Origin: an uncultured Collinsella sp.
GTDB lineage: Bacteria; Actinomycetota; Coriobacteriia; Coriobacteriales; Coriobacteriaceae
Assembly (NCBI GenBank): GCA_900541235.1
Contig: UQIW01000006.1
Span: forward strand, 1-64,000
Length of the DNA: 64,000 bases
Direction: 5' to 3'
Shown here: positions 41,980-50,989 of the stretch, in pieces
Numbering within the stretch: the first letter of the stretch is position 1
How the letters are laid out: each line of letters starts with the position of its first letter
Notes under the pieces: model-generated
Seen by the model: the letters and a program-made list of their open reading frames with translations, nothing else
What the model was told of the DNA's origin: nothing
Databases searched by the model: none
Translations under genes and position numbers: made by a program

Positions 41980-44132
41980 TACGACCCACCGCCCAGAGCG
42001 CCAACCAGCGTGGCGACATCGACGGTGAGCGGGATGGAACCGCCGCCGGGCAGAGGAATCTCCGCAAGTGTGAACACCGTACCGCTAATGGTGCGTTCGA
42101 CTTGATATTCCAACGCCTCGCAAAGCGCCTTGGGATCGGTCACGCCCAACGGAATACTTCGCAGTTTGTCTTGCGCTTGAGAGAGACCCGCAATGTCAGA
42201 CCCCGGACTCTTAATGACGTTGGCAGAATCGGTCAGCACCGGCTTTCGCAGGCGCAAGTCGCACGGTTCCAAACCCAGCGCCGCCACGGACGCCGAAACG
42301 GTATCGCCGAGCCACGATGCGATGGAGCCCAACGCGCCGCTGCCCCCTCCTAGGCCTTTAATCATCTCGTCCATAAGTTCGTCGGCCGAACCTTGAATAT
42401 CACCGTATCCTACGAGCAGCCGTCCCCAAACATCCATGACGCCGTCGAGCACGCCGGCAACGCCGCCCGAGCGTTCCTTCAATGTCGAGAAAAATCGCGA
42501 AAGCACGTTGTTTTGCGCCGTCGCGTCATCGGGCGCCAGCACCGCGGCAGAGATAGCACCGCGATCGCCAAGCCTGACTGCCGTGTTAAACGAGGAGTTA
42601 AGTTGATCGGGGCTGGTAATATCACCCGAAACTGCAAATGCGACCACGCCGTTGCGTCCAGGTGGGGCGATACGCGGGCGCTCGCCGGAAAGCGCTTTAA
42701 TGGCCTGGTCAAACGCATTGCCTGCACGGTCGGCCTCGTCCTCGGTCTGACGCTCGAGCTCGAACTCCTTGTTGCGGCATTCGACGTAGTCTTCCAGGGC
42801 CTCTTTGAACTTATCGAAGTGGTACTCGAAGCCCCTTTCGACAGAAGTCGTTGCAATCGCAACGTACCCTAAAGACGACACACCGAAATGGCATTCGCTA
42901 CACGTTTCGTGACCGTCAAAATCTGCGACGGATGCCAGCCCACCCGGCTTTCCTTTTTTGTAATTTGGACAGTCAGTCCCATAATGCAAATAGGTAACTT
43001 TATCTACTTCACTCGTGGGCCAACACGCATCGGTATAGAGTTCAGTCGCCCGCGCCTCATCTGGATTTCGCGGAAGGAAAGGGGTGTGGGCGGAAACTTT
43101 GCCGTCCTTTTCAGTTATATATGCCCGCTCGACTTCTTCGCTCGCATAAGCGAAGAACACCTTTCGTGCAGCAGAATCTGCCTGTTTTTCCGGACCCTCG
43201 CCAAGCGGTTTCTCATTTGCCAGGCGCTGGCGATAGTAGGCCTTCGCGCGATCGAGCGCCACTTGCGGTTCCCACGTAACGCTCGAAGCGTAATGTGGAT
43301 TTTGAGCACCAGAGAGATCCGTTAGGCTTTTCGCACGCTCCCACATACACGAGTACTTGCCAATCGAACTCTCGTCCGACCCGCCACAATCCGCCAGCCA
43401 AGCGCGCTCTTTAGCCTTCGCCGTGTCCTCAGAAGCCTTCCGCAGCTCCTCGGCCGCACGCTCTAAATCATCTGATGTGTCTTTAATGGTATCGGTCGAG
43501 ATCTCTGACCCTTTGAGCGCAGCGAAGTCCGACTCGTATGTCCTGGGCACGGCAAGCGCCGTACCGGTATAGGTCACGCTATCGGTATCCTGCGCCGACA
43601 CCGCCTGCGTGGCACGCGCGGCGATCAGATACGGCAGAGCCGTCTCGATTTTCTGTAAGCCTTCCGATGCGCTTTTGGCAAACTTGTTGCGCGTTTTAAT
43701 GATCTCAATCCCGGTGTCGACCATATTGCCGGCAACTGGTTCGGCACCCGGGATGAGGATGGCGACCAGGCCCGTCCCGATTGTGGCAAACCCCGCCAGC
43801 CCCAGACTCAAGATGCTCGCATCAACCACCGTGGCAGCCGTGTGATAGGACGACACTACGTTGGCACCCGCCAGCGCGCCGCTATCGGCCGCCACCTGGG
43901 TATCCCCGGCACGCGACATGCTCCATATCGCCGCGGTCGACGAAAACAACAACGTGAGCACCACTAGGATGACCACGGCAGAAGAAAGCGTGGTGTAGGC
44001 ACCGTCTTCGATAAACAGGTCGACACCGGCACGGCCCATAAAGCCGCCTCGCTTGCGATGGCAGCTCGGACGGCGCGTCAAAACGCATCTAGACCAGAAA
44101 CGCTTAATCCCATGCAGCAATCCACGAATCAT
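41979..44132 (-). CDS. TadG-like pilus assembly protein
   Basis: 717 residues from ATG 44132, preceded by GGAGGGAGA; it overlaps the end of the previous gene by 29 bases. N-terminal membrane helix (about 45-70, LSSAVVILVVLTLLFSSTAAIW) followed by AGDTQVAADSGALAGAN, the TadG-type pattern, then a long extracytoplasmic part with helical charged stretches and a cysteine-rich central block (DACWPTS, HYGTDCPNYKKG, HETCSECHFG). Second hydrophobic segment near 110-135. Likely a minor structural or surface component of the Tad pilus machine. The Cys block is unusual and could bind metal or form disulphides. Confidence 0.75.
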   Translation of the reverse strand: MIRGLLHGIKRFWSRCVLTRRPSCHRKRGGFMGRAGVDLFIEDGAYTTLSSAVVILVVLTLLFSSTAAIWSMSRAGDTQVAADSGALAGANVVSSYHTAATVVDASILSLGLAGFATIGTGLVAILIPGAEPVAGNMVDTGIEIIKTRNKFAKSASEGLQKIETALPYLIAARATQAVSAQDTDSVTYTGTALAVPRTYESDFAALKGSEISTDTIKDTSDDLERAAEELRKASEDTAKAKERAWLADCGGSDESSIGKYSCMWERAKSLTDLSGAQNPHYASSVTWEPQVALDRAKAYYRQRLANEKPLGEGPEKQADSAARKVFFAYASEEVERAYITEKDGKVSAHTPFLPRNPDEARATELYTDACWPTSEVDKVTYLHYGTDCPNYKKGKPGGLASVADFDGHETCSECHFGVSSLGYVAIATTSVERGFEYHFDKFKEALEDYVECRNKEFELERQTEDEADRAGNAFDQAIKALSGERPRIAPPGRNGVVAFAVSGDITSPDQLNSSFNTAVRLGDRGAISAAVLAPDDATAQNNVLSRFFSTLKERSGGVAGVLDGVMDVWGRLLVGYGDIQGSADELMDEMIKGLGGGSGALGSIASWLGDTVSASVAALGLEPCDLRLRKPVLTDSANVIKSPGSDIAGLSQAQDKLRSIPLGVTDPKALCEALEYQVERTISGTVFTLAEIPLPGGGSIPLTVDVATLVGALGGGS

Positions 44133-44601
44133 AATCTCCCTCCAGCCATTCGGGACGCGATTGATACGAGACATCGACCTTGAGCTCAACGTAGCCGCCC
44201 TCGGCGGTACCACCCATAGCCCGCGCAAACGCACCGATCACAGGCAACGGCTTGACCTTGCCGGAAACGGACACGGCCGAGACGCCACCCGCACCGGCCC
44301 GGCCAAGCTCGATATCCCACGACAACGGCCCGCCGGCATGAAAGATCGAAACGTTGGGCACTGCGGCAAGCCGGCGGCGGGTGAACTCCTTAAGATCGTC
44401 GTCCTCCGCCGTCGTCGTGGTCATGAGCCGCGCGGTCTCGGCGGCGGCAGACTCCATGACCGCGCGCGTATAAAGCAGGCACACCGGTTGCAGTGCGAGA
44501 AGGATGAGCGTCAGAAACGTCGGCAGCAAAAAAGCGGCCTCGACCGTAGACTGCGCCCGGTCCTCACGCGCGATATCAATACAACGCGATGTCCTTAGCA
44601 C
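44104..44601 (-). CDS. TadE-like pseudopilin (second in the locus)
   Basis: Around 165 residues. Hydrophobic pilin segment EDRAQSTVEAAFLLPTFLTL (start of helix, about 17-45), then a secreted domain ending SWIAAWD. The start is uncertain: GTG 44601 is the first reasonable codon but has no Shine-Dalgarno; AAGGA lies just inside the frame, so translation may be coupled to the upstream gene, which ends at 44576. The longer frame to 44931 encodes Arg/Trp/Cys-rich nonsense antisense to composition and is rejected. Confidence 0.75.
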   Translation of the reverse strand: MLRTSRCIDIAREDRAQSTVEAAFLLPTFLTLILLALQPVCLLYTRAVMESAAAETARLMTTTTAEDDDLKEFTRRRLAAVPNVSIFHAGGPLSWDIELGRAGAGGVSAVSVSGKVKPLPVIGAFARAMGGTAEGGYVELKVDVSYQSRPEWLEGDYDSWIAAWD

Positions 44602-44794
44602 CCGCAGCGGCGTCGATAACCGACGTCGAGGCAACGCCATGGGATGCCGCCCGCTCAACCAGCGCCGCCAAGCGCCCATCGGTGCCAGCACGCCAAAGCC
44701 CCGCGATCGCCAGCACGATCGATAACAGCGCCACCGTGACGATGGCGTATTCCACAGTCGCTTGGGCAACCTCTTCACGCAGAACGCCATGCAT
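44576..44794 (-). CDS. Small TadE/Flp-like prepilin, 72 aa
   Basis: 72 residues: short leader MHGVLREEV, then AQATVEYAIVTVALLSIVLA, the same A-Q-x-T-V-E-Y start as Flp/TadE prepilins, and a short polar tail. AAAGGAGGG lies nine bases before ATG 44794. Likely processed by a TadV/CpaA prepilin peptidase, which is not in this window. Confidence 0.75.
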   Translation of the reverse strand: MHGVLREEVAQATVEYAIVTVALLSIVLAIAGLWRAGTDGRLAALVERAASHGVASTSVIDAAAGAKDIALY

Positions 44795-44795
44795 T

Positions 44796-45359
44796 TCACG
44801 ATCCCTCCTTTGAGCTTATTGTTTGCGGGACCAAGCGCACGGCGCGCAGACGACACGAAGCATCGCCAGTATCCGCGGCAACCGTCACCATATCGACCCA
44901 GCCGCGCCCATCGCGCACGATGGCGCCCCATACGTTGCCCTTAATATCGAGATAGCCGCTCAGGGCGAGCTGGGACGTTGGCACCTCGCGGTAGGCGCGT
45001 AACATATCCGCCGCTGCCTCGGTCATCGGTCGGTCCTCGGACCATGCAAGCCGGACCGCAATCGCGTTGTCCTCAGGCAAATCCGTCGCAGTGCCAGACC
45101 GCTTGTCGAGCGTCCGCAGAAAGGTTTGCGCCGTGACAGCGACATCCGAATCGTCCGCATCTCGCATCTCATCTTTTTGAGACGCCACCGCCGAATCTGA
45201 GCCCGAATCGAAGGCGGCCCCAGGACGCTGCTGCCGCGCGGCGTTAAGCCCCCAAAGCACCGCCGCTATCGCCACGGTCAGGCAAGCAAACACCAGCAGC
45301 ACCCCGATGGGGCGCTCGCCCTCTACAGGCTGTTGATGCCCTCGCTGATCGCATCCCAT
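44796..45359 (-). CDS. Membrane-anchored protein of the tad locus, unknown family
   Basis: 187 residues as drawn. One hydrophobic helix (GVLLVFACLTVAIAAVLWGL, about 19-38) and an extracytoplasmic domain ending IVRDGRGWVDMVTVAADTGDASCRLRAVRL. I do not recognise the family. The start is uncertain: ATG 45359 overlaps flp by 37 bases with only AAAGAG upstream, while GTG at codon 20 would shorten the leader. Conserved position between flp and the TadE genes suggests an accessory assembly role. Confidence 0.6.
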   Translation of the reverse strand: MGCDQRGHQQPVEGERPIGVLLVFACLTVAIAAVLWGLNAARQQRPGAAFDSGSDSAVASQKDEMRDADDSDVAVTAQTFLRTLDKRSGTATDLPEDNAIAVRLAWSEDRPMTEAAADMLRAYREVPTSQLALSGYLDIKGNVWGAIVRDGRGWVDMVTVAADTGDASCRLRAVRLVPQTISSKEGS

Positions 45360-45556
45360 AGCTCTTTAACCTTGCCCTTAAATGCGACGATGGCGATAAT
45401 CGCGATCACCACGAGCACGCCGACCAAGATGGCATACTCGGTGGTACCCTGTGCACTCTCCTCCTGCAGTAGCTCCTTGGCGCGTTGACGAACATGTGCC
45501 GCCCGGCAAAACGCCCAGCCCTGGACCTTGCCAGCAGCGTCAGTCATCGTGTTCAT
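45323..45556 (-). CDS. flp: Flp-type major pilin
   Basis: 77 residues. Leader of about 36 residues ending LLQEESAQG, then TTEYAILVGVLVVIAIIAIV, the classic Flp pilin motif with Glu at position 5 after the cleavage glycine, and a short hydrophilic end KGKVKELWDAISEGINSL. The leader is longer than in Proteobacteria. ATG 45556 with GGGAGG five bases upstream. Subunit of the Tad adhesive pilus. Confidence 0.92.
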   Translation of the reverse strand: MNTMTDAAGKVQGWAFCRAAHVRQRAKELLQEESAQGTTEYAILVGVLVVIAIIAIVAFKGKVKELWDAISEGINSL

Positions 45557-45566
45557 GTATTCCTCC

Positions 45567-46208
45567 CTACATCATCCCGCCTGCTCCCAGCAGCGGGCCC
45601 AATATGGACAGAAGCAACGCCGGCAAGATGAGCGTGCCGGTGGGAATCAGCAGCTTGACGGGCGCACGCTCGATCTCGCGCTCGACCGCAGCGCGATGAG
45701 CCGCACGGATCTCGCGACTTTGAGCGGCCAGCGTCTCGGCAAGTGGGGCACCCAGGGCGAGCGCCTGCCCCACCGTGATGGCAAAGGTCTCGAGCGCTCG
45801 CACGTCCAGGTCGCGCGCGGCGGCCAACAACTCGTCCTCACGCGTGCCCACGCCCACCTGCCACGCCATGCAGGCCCGCTCAAGGCGAAGAGCCAGCACT
45901 GACCGGCGGTTGGCGCAGAAAATCTCAAGCGCCGCATCAAACGAAAGACCGGCCGAAAGACCCAAGCGCACAACATCGATCATCTCGGACACTTCGCCGA
46001 GCGACACTCGCGCCGGGCCGCCCACTCCAACCGCGCCCTTCACTCGCGCGGTCAGGGCATCGACCACTGAGCGACCCGCGGCAGCGACCAGCACCGCCTC
46101 GCGCTTGCAGGCCCCTGCGATCTTGCGTGCATCCGCCCGATCCAAACCCGTCGCGACAAATACACTCAGGGCGCACAGGCAAGCCGCAACTGCAACCGGG
46201 GCGCTCAT
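45567..46208 (-). CDS. tadC: Tad pilus inner-membrane platform protein TadC
   Basis: 213 residues of the type II secretion F domain family. Membrane helices near 2-18 and 190-211; GLSAGLSFDAALEIFCAN in the cytoplasmic helical domain. Start ATG 46208 overlaps the tadB TGA (ATGA) with GGAG upstream; the upstream frame is discarded. With TadB forms the platform on which the ATPase TadA acts. Confidence 0.9.
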   Translation of the reverse strand: MSAPVAVAACLCALSVFVATGLDRADARKIAGACKREAVLVAAAGRSVVDALTARVKGAVGVGGPARVSLGEVSEMIDVVRLGLSAGLSFDAALEIFCANRRSVLALRLERACMAWQVGVGTREDELLAAARDLDVRALETFAITVGQALALGAPLAETLAAQSREIRAAHRAAVEREIERAPVKLLIPTGTLILPALLLSILGPLLGAGGMM

Positions 46209-47131
46209 AGCTCCACCCGCATAATGCGTCGGATAACCACCAGGGCAACGGCATTGAGGGCAAGACCCAGCACCACAGCGCCCACGCCGGCAGGCGTCGC
46301 AAGACCGCGACGAAAATCTGCCGAAAGCAGCGCCAACACCGCGCACATGCCCGCCGGCATCGCCGCGACCATATGCGCAGACATGCGAGCCTGCGACGTC
46401 TTGACATCCAGGCGGCGCTTGAGCTCAATGCGCTCCCCCACCATGCTCGACGCCTCGGACAGTAAGTCGGCAAGCGGAGCACCGGTGCGCTGAGACACCT
46501 TAAGCGCCAAGGTCACAAGCGAAAGGCCGGGAGCGTCGATGCGCACGAGCAAGTCATCGAGCGCGTCGGTCGCCGAGATACCGCAATCGATCGCCGCCGC
46601 CACCCGCAAAAACTCGGTATGCACCGGTTCTTGCGCATGAGCGCCCACAAAGCGCATGCCCTGGGCCAGCGAATGTCCCGAGGCAAGCGACATGGAAAGT
46701 GCGGTAAACGCCTCGGGCATTGCCTCTTCTGCATCGTGTTGCTCGCGCCGGCTCTCAAAGCCATCCCGAGCGGCGCCAGCGGCAATCGGAGCAACAAGTC
46801 CCAAGGCAAACCCGAGGGGCGATAACGACACCATCGTTAGTAAAACGCAGCAGACACCGCTCGATAGCAGTAGAAACGCCAAACGCCCCGAAGCATCTTC
46901 GATCACGAGGCCAAGGCGATGCGCCGGAGCCAGCGATGTCCACGAACGGGCGATCTTTTTCAGCAGATCGTTTTCCACCAGCTCACGCGGCAGCCTCTCT
47001 GCCACCGTCTCGAGCGCCTGACGCGCCAGCTCCGCCGGCGGCACCTGCGGCACACGAGGTTCCGCCCCGCACGCCGTCGCAACAGAAAACCCTGCCAAAC
47101 CCCCTACGACGAGGGGCACAGCGACCTCCAT
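46205..47131 (-). CDS. tadB: Tad pilus inner-membrane platform protein TadB
   Basis: 308 residues, T2SS F domain family. Helices near 5-20, 88-105, 108-125, 250-268 and 278-300; conserved SMSLASGHSLAQGMRFVG and LALKVSQRTGAPLADLLSEAS. ATG 47131 with AGGAGGT upstream, overlapping the tadA end by 28 bases. Confidence 0.9.
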   Translation of the reverse strand: MEVAVPLVVGGLAGFSVATACGAEPRVPQVPPAELARQALETVAERLPRELVENDLLKKIARSWTSLAPAHRLGLVIEDASGRLAFLLLSSGVCCVLLTMVSLSPLGFALGLVAPIAAGAARDGFESRREQHDAEEAMPEAFTALSMSLASGHSLAQGMRFVGAHAQEPVHTEFLRVAAAIDCGISATDALDDLLVRIDAPGLSLVTLALKVSQRTGAPLADLLSEASSMVGERIELKRRLDVKTSQARMSAHMVAAMPAGMCAVLALLSADFRRGLATPAGVGAVVLGLALNAVALVVIRRIMRVEL

Positions 47132-48432
47132 TCGTCCACCTCCTCTTGTGTGAGCGTCCCCGACCGCAGGCCTTCTGCGATAAACGGCGGCTCGCGGTCA
47201 AGCGTCCAGGTGCGCTCGGCGGCATCGAAAGTCACATAGCGCTCGAGCTCTACGCCGCCCGACGCGGCGCGACGCACCCCCGAATACGAGGAGACGAAAC
47301 GCCTGCCATCGGCGTGGCGCTCGGACATCACGATGCCGTCGAGCGCCATGGCAATCTGCTCCTCGATGAGCTCGCTCGGCAGATCGATGCCATAACGTGC
47401 AAGCAATGTCAGACGCACCACGGTCTCCTGTTCTGAACCCGCATGAAGTGTGGTGAGCGACCCGTCGTGGCCCGTGTTCATGGCCTGCAACATGTCGCAG
47501 CACTCGGCACCGCGCACCTCGCCCACCACGATGCGGTCGGGGCGCATGCGCAGGGCATTGGTCACCAGGTCGCGGATCGTCACCGCGCCCTCGCCCTCAA
47601 TTGAAGCCTCGCGCGCCTCTAGGCGCACCACGTGCGGATGATGCGCAAACTTGAGCTCGGCAGAGTCCTCGATCGTCACGATGCGCTCGCCGGTGGAGAT
47701 CTCGCATGACAACGCGTTGAGCAGAGTGGTCTTACCAGATCCCGTGCCTCCCGCAACCGCCAGGTCCTGTCGCAGCGACACCGCGCACGACAGCAGCTGC
47801 GCATACCAAAGCGGCAGCGACCCCAGCCCCACAAGCTCGTCCAGCGAGCAGATACGGTCCGAGAACTTTCGGATGGTGAGAATCGGTCCGTCAATCGCCA
47901 CAGGCGGAATCACCGCGTTGACGCGATAGCCCGTTTTGAGGCGGGCGTTGACGATGGGGCTGCGCTCGTCGATACGGCGGCCAAGTGGCGAGATGATGCG
48001 GTCGATAAGCACCCGGATCTGCTCATCATCCTCAAACGCATGCTCGATGGGATACAAGACGCCGCCGCGTTCAAAGAAAGCCGAGCGGCAGCCGTTGATC
48101 ATGATTTCGGTAACGGTGTCGTCCTCGATGAGCGGCTGCAACGGCCCCAAGCCCACCACGTCATCCAAAATCTCGTCGATGATGGTCTCGCGCTCGGGCG
48201 TCGCGAGATCGGTCGGCTCCTCAATATTGAGCGCCGCCTCCACCGCGGGACGCAATTCCGAGCGGGCAAGTGCCGGGTCGATATAGGCGCTGATACGCGC
48301 CACTTCGTCGTAACCCATGCGGTCCATCACGGCGCGCTTGGTGCGTCGTTTCACCGCGCGGCGACGCCCCGCATCTACAGGCGCTGCCGCCGCTGCAGCG
48401 CCGGCAGCCTTAATCCTTGTTTGCAGGCTCAT
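47104..48432 (-). CDS. tadA: Tad pilus assembly ATPase TadA/CpaF
   Basis: 442-residue hexameric secretion ATPase powering Flp pilus assembly. Walker A GGTGSGKTT (228-236), Asp box VTIEDSAELKF, Walker B region DRIVVGEVRGAECCDML and His box TGHDGSLTTLHA; GCRSAFFERGG in the N-terminal domain is CpaF-typical. ATG 48432 overlaps the tadZ TGA by four bases. Confidence 0.96.
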   Translation of the reverse strand: MSLQTRIKAAGAAAAAAPVDAGRRRAVKRRTKRAVMDRMGYDEVARISAYIDPALARSELRPAVEAALNIEEPTDLATPERETIIDEILDDVVGLGPLQPLIEDDTVTEIMINGCRSAFFERGGVLYPIEHAFEDDEQIRVLIDRIISPLGRRIDERSPIVNARLKTGYRVNAVIPPVAIDGPILTIRKFSDRICSLDELVGLGSLPLWYAQLLSCAVSLRQDLAVAGGTGSGKTTLLNALSCEISTGERIVTIEDSAELKFAHHPHVVRLEAREASIEGEGAVTIRDLVTNALRMRPDRIVVGEVRGAECCDMLQAMNTGHDGSLTTLHAGSEQETVVRLTLLARYGIDLPSELIEEQIAMALDGIVMSERHADGRRFVSSYSGVRRAASGGVELERYVTFDAAERTWTLDREPPFIAEGLRSGTLTQEEVDEWRSLCPSS

Positions 48433-50081
48433 CGCTGATCACCCTCGCGCGACCAGGGAAGGCGGATACGCGGGCGTTCGGTGCGCGTTGCACGGTCGGC
48501 GACCATATCGCTCCAAGGGCCGACGGCGCACCCCAGTTCCACGAGCATCTCGCGCGTGGCCTCGCGCACGCTGGTCGCAAAAGCGCTGGTCTGCCCCACT
48601 GCCTCGTCAGCGCGCCCAAACGCCATGAGCGCGGCGAGATCCTGCCCGCCATCGGCGATACGAATCTTGGAGCTCAACGCGCAGGCAATCTCAAAGCGCA
48701 TGGCGACGTCCTCGTCTGCCCCGCGCGCACCGAACCGGTTGAACAAGGCGCTCATGCGCGTGCGCGGCACACCTACTCGACTTGCCAGTTCAATGACGCG
48801 CGACGCCGATGTCGCGGACGACACCGCCGCATCGCCAATGACCAGGCAACGGTCGCTCGCCGCCACCGCAGCCGCCACGGCATCGCCCCAAAAGACCGAG
48901 GTATCGATAAAGACCACGTCGGATTCGCGACGCAGGACATCAAGCAGCAGCTCCACCGGACGTGCCATGAGCTCGGCTTGCTCGGGCGCCGCGACGGGAC
49001 CCCAGAGCGTAACGCCCGGTGCCACGCGCATCGATGTGGCTACGATATCCGGCTCGGTGAGCGCGCCCGCCGCCGACGGCTCGATAAGTGCCGCCATATC
49101 GCGCGGAGCATCGACGCCTAACAAGTCGTAAAGGTTTCCAAACATCAAGTCCAGGTCGAGCACGGCGGCACGCAAGCCCAACAGCGACGATGTGTGTGCC
49201 ATGGTGGCAACGATCGTCGACTTGCCGCACCCGCCCGAACCCGAAATGGCGCAGATGACCGGAGCTCGATGCTGCGGAGTGGCAGCGTCTGCCGGCGGCA
49301 TCGGAGGCGGCGGGGCGGGCGTCGGCGACAGCGTCCCCGTCTCCCCCGCCGCAACCACACGCTGCGTCCAAGCCGGCATGACAGCTTGTTCGGTCTGCAA
49401 GGCAGGCTCGTTCTGTGCAATCTGCTCATGCTGCATCAGCGACAACTCGCCGCACCCGGCAAAGCCCTCAACTTCGTCGAGTTCATCCGCCAGATTCACG
49501 CCGTGCACGTATCCCATATCTACAGCCGGGGAGTCGCCAGCATGCTGTGCCGGCCCTCCAGCGTCATCGTATACAAGGGGGTTCCGGGGGCGCCGACCAT
49601 GCTCGGCTTCCGCTTTTCCATAATCATCAACACGCGGGCCTCTTGTAGCGCGAGGCGCCCCGGGTTCCCTATCAACAAAAGCATCGGGCTCAATCGTCAT
49701 GCGCCGATCGGAATCAACCGCTCCCTCGCCCGCGCGCCCGTTGCCGCATATACTGTGCGCAGCGATGACCTCGGTCGCCCCCGCGCGAAACAGCCCCTCG
49801 ATATCCGACGGATCGAGCGCTTCTATCAACACGACCACGCGACTCACGCGGCCTTCGGCCGTCAGGCGCGCGACAGTCTTGCGCACATCTTCGATATCAA
49901 ACAGAGACGCCGCGATGATGGCAGCCCCGCGGCGCGACGGAAACGCCCGCGCCATGGAAACCAGCCCGCCCAGGTCACCCACGCGAAGCACCTGTGCACC
50001 CGCATCACGGCCCTCGACTTCCCGCTGCAACAGCCCGTAATCGCCGCACGCGCAGCACGCAAGCCAGATCGCCTTCATCAC
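48429..50081 (-). CDS. tadZ: Tad pilus localisation ATPase TadZ/CpaE
   Basis: 550 residues: N-terminal degenerate receiver-like domain (1-110), a long low-complexity linker (about 115-270, ending in PTPAPPPPMPPAD), then a MinD/ParA-type ATPase with deviant P-loop SGSGGCGKSTI (280-290), VLDLDLMFGNL and VVFIDTS. Directs the pilus machine to its site in the cell. The linker is longer than in described CpaE proteins. Overlaps cpaB by four bases at its start. Confidence 0.88.
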   Translation of the reverse strand: MMKAIWLACCACGDYGLLQREVEGRDAGAQVLRVGDLGGLVSMARAFPSRRGAAIIAASLFDIEDVRKTVARLTAEGRVSRVVVLIEALDPSDIEGLFRAGATEVIAAHSICGNGRAGEGAVDSDRRMTIEPDAFVDREPGAPRATRGPRVDDYGKAEAEHGRRPRNPLVYDDAGGPAQHAGDSPAVDMGYVHGVNLADELDEVEGFAGCGELSLMQHEQIAQNEPALQTEQAVMPAWTQRVVAAGETGTLSPTPAPPPPMPPADAATPQHRAPVICAISGSGGCGKSTIVATMAHTSSLLGLRAAVLDLDLMFGNLYDLLGVDAPRDMAALIEPSAAGALTEPDIVATSMRVAPGVTLWGPVAAPEQAELMARPVELLLDVLRRESDVVFIDTSVFWGDAVAAAVAASDRCLVIGDAAVSSATSASRVIELASRVGVPRTRMSALFNRFGARGADEDVAMRFEIACALSSKIRIADGGQDLAALMAFGRADEAVGQTSAFATSVREATREMLVELGCAVGPWSDMVADRATRTERPRIRLPWSREGDQR

Positions 50082-50737
50082 TCGTCGCCTCCGCTCTTTT
50101 TGCCGCGCGCCGTGGCGGGAATCGTCAAGCTGACCATTCCCTTGCCCGAGGCTCCCAGCAGTTCCTTGACGTCTTCGGGGTCAGCCGCCAGCGTCACCCA
50201 TTCGATCTTGCCCTCGCGCGTGGCACCGGAATTCTCACTGGTATCGATCACGTGCGCGCCGCACAGCCGATCGGTTACGCCGTCTTTTTGCACATACACA
50301 TCCACGTAGCTGCCCACGCCCGTAGCACCGCCGACCGAGTGCTCGGCATCGACCGCCACCGAAACGGCGACCTTGCCCTTAGGCACCTCGAGCTTGTGGC
50401 TCTCGGCCTTGGTGTAGACATTGCAGATCACGGCGTTTTTGGGAATACGCGAAGTCGTCACGTCGCCGCGCACCTGGCGCAGCTCGGTCGCCGCGTCACG
50501 CGGCAGCAGACTCGTCAGCCATTCCTGGGTTATGACATTGGTCTCATCGAGGGTCTCGCCCACATCGATATCGCGCGCCGCGACGCATACCTCGACGCGA
50601 TCGCCACCGTACTTGGCCAAGGTCTCAGCCTGGACCTGTTCGGCTTGCGAGCGGATCGACGAGCCGTAAACCATGCAGAGCAGAGCAGCGAGCACGCCCG
50701 CGACCAGACTGATGGCGATGCGTTTGCTCTTGTTCAC
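50078..50737 (-). CDS. cpaB: Tad pilus protein CpaB/RcpC
   Basis: 219 residues: N-terminal membrane helix (about 6-24), SAF domain (VEVCVAARDIDVGETLDETNV), then RGDVTTSRIPKNAVICNVY and a C-terminal RcpC-like domain (GVGSYVDVYVQKDGVTDRL). Start GTG 50737 with AGAGGAG six bases upstream. First gene of the operon; its product sits outside the membrane and may bind peptidoglycan. Confidence 0.87.
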   Translation of the reverse strand: MNKSKRIAISLVAGVLAALLCMVYGSSIRSQAEQVQAETLAKYGGDRVEVCVAARDIDVGETLDETNVITQEWLTSLLPRDAATELRQVRGDVTTSRIPKNAVICNVYTKAESHKLEVPKGKVAVSVAVDAEHSVGGATGVGSYVDVYVQKDGVTDRLCGAHVIDTSENSGATREGKIEWVTLAADPEDVKELLGASGKGMVSLTIPATARGKKSGGDE

Positions 50738-50847
50738 GGCCGCTCCTCTCATGGCAGTGCCGGGCGAATGCCCGTACCACCATTGTCTGGGCGGTCAGAG
50801 TGCAAAGCGGCGCAATCGCGATTTTGGTTTTCGATGTCAAACCAATC

Positions 50848-50899
50848 GCTGACCAAAAGCTAACCAGCCCGTCAAGCTCATGGCAAGGTTTTGGTCAGC
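50848..50899. promoter_or_regulatory. Inverted repeat upstream of the tad operon
   Basis: GCTGACCAAAA (50848-50858) and TTTTGGTCAGC (50889-50899) are perfect 11-base inverted repeats, about 110-160 bases before cpaB. A TTGACA lies in the same region on the minus strand. Candidate operator for the pilus operon. Confidence 0.4.
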
Positions 50900-50937
50900 A
50901 CGTCAGCAAACTGCATGTTTCGAGGCTTTTCCGCAGC

Positions 50938-50973
50938 AAAAAAGCCGTCTCCCGAACAGTTGGGAGACGGCTG
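50938..50973 (-). terminator. Terminator of rsgA
   Basis: Minus-strand AGCCGTCTCCC / GGGAGACGGCT (50944-50973) followed by TTTTTTGC, 16 bases after the rsgA stop. Confidence 0.93.
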
Positions 50974-50989
50974 TCATAGGAAAAATCAA

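Noticed and set aside
44602..44931. Long N-terminal extension of the second TadE-like protein
   Set aside because: Arg/Trp/Cys-rich, overlaps the 72-residue prepilin in another frame, and lacks pilin features.
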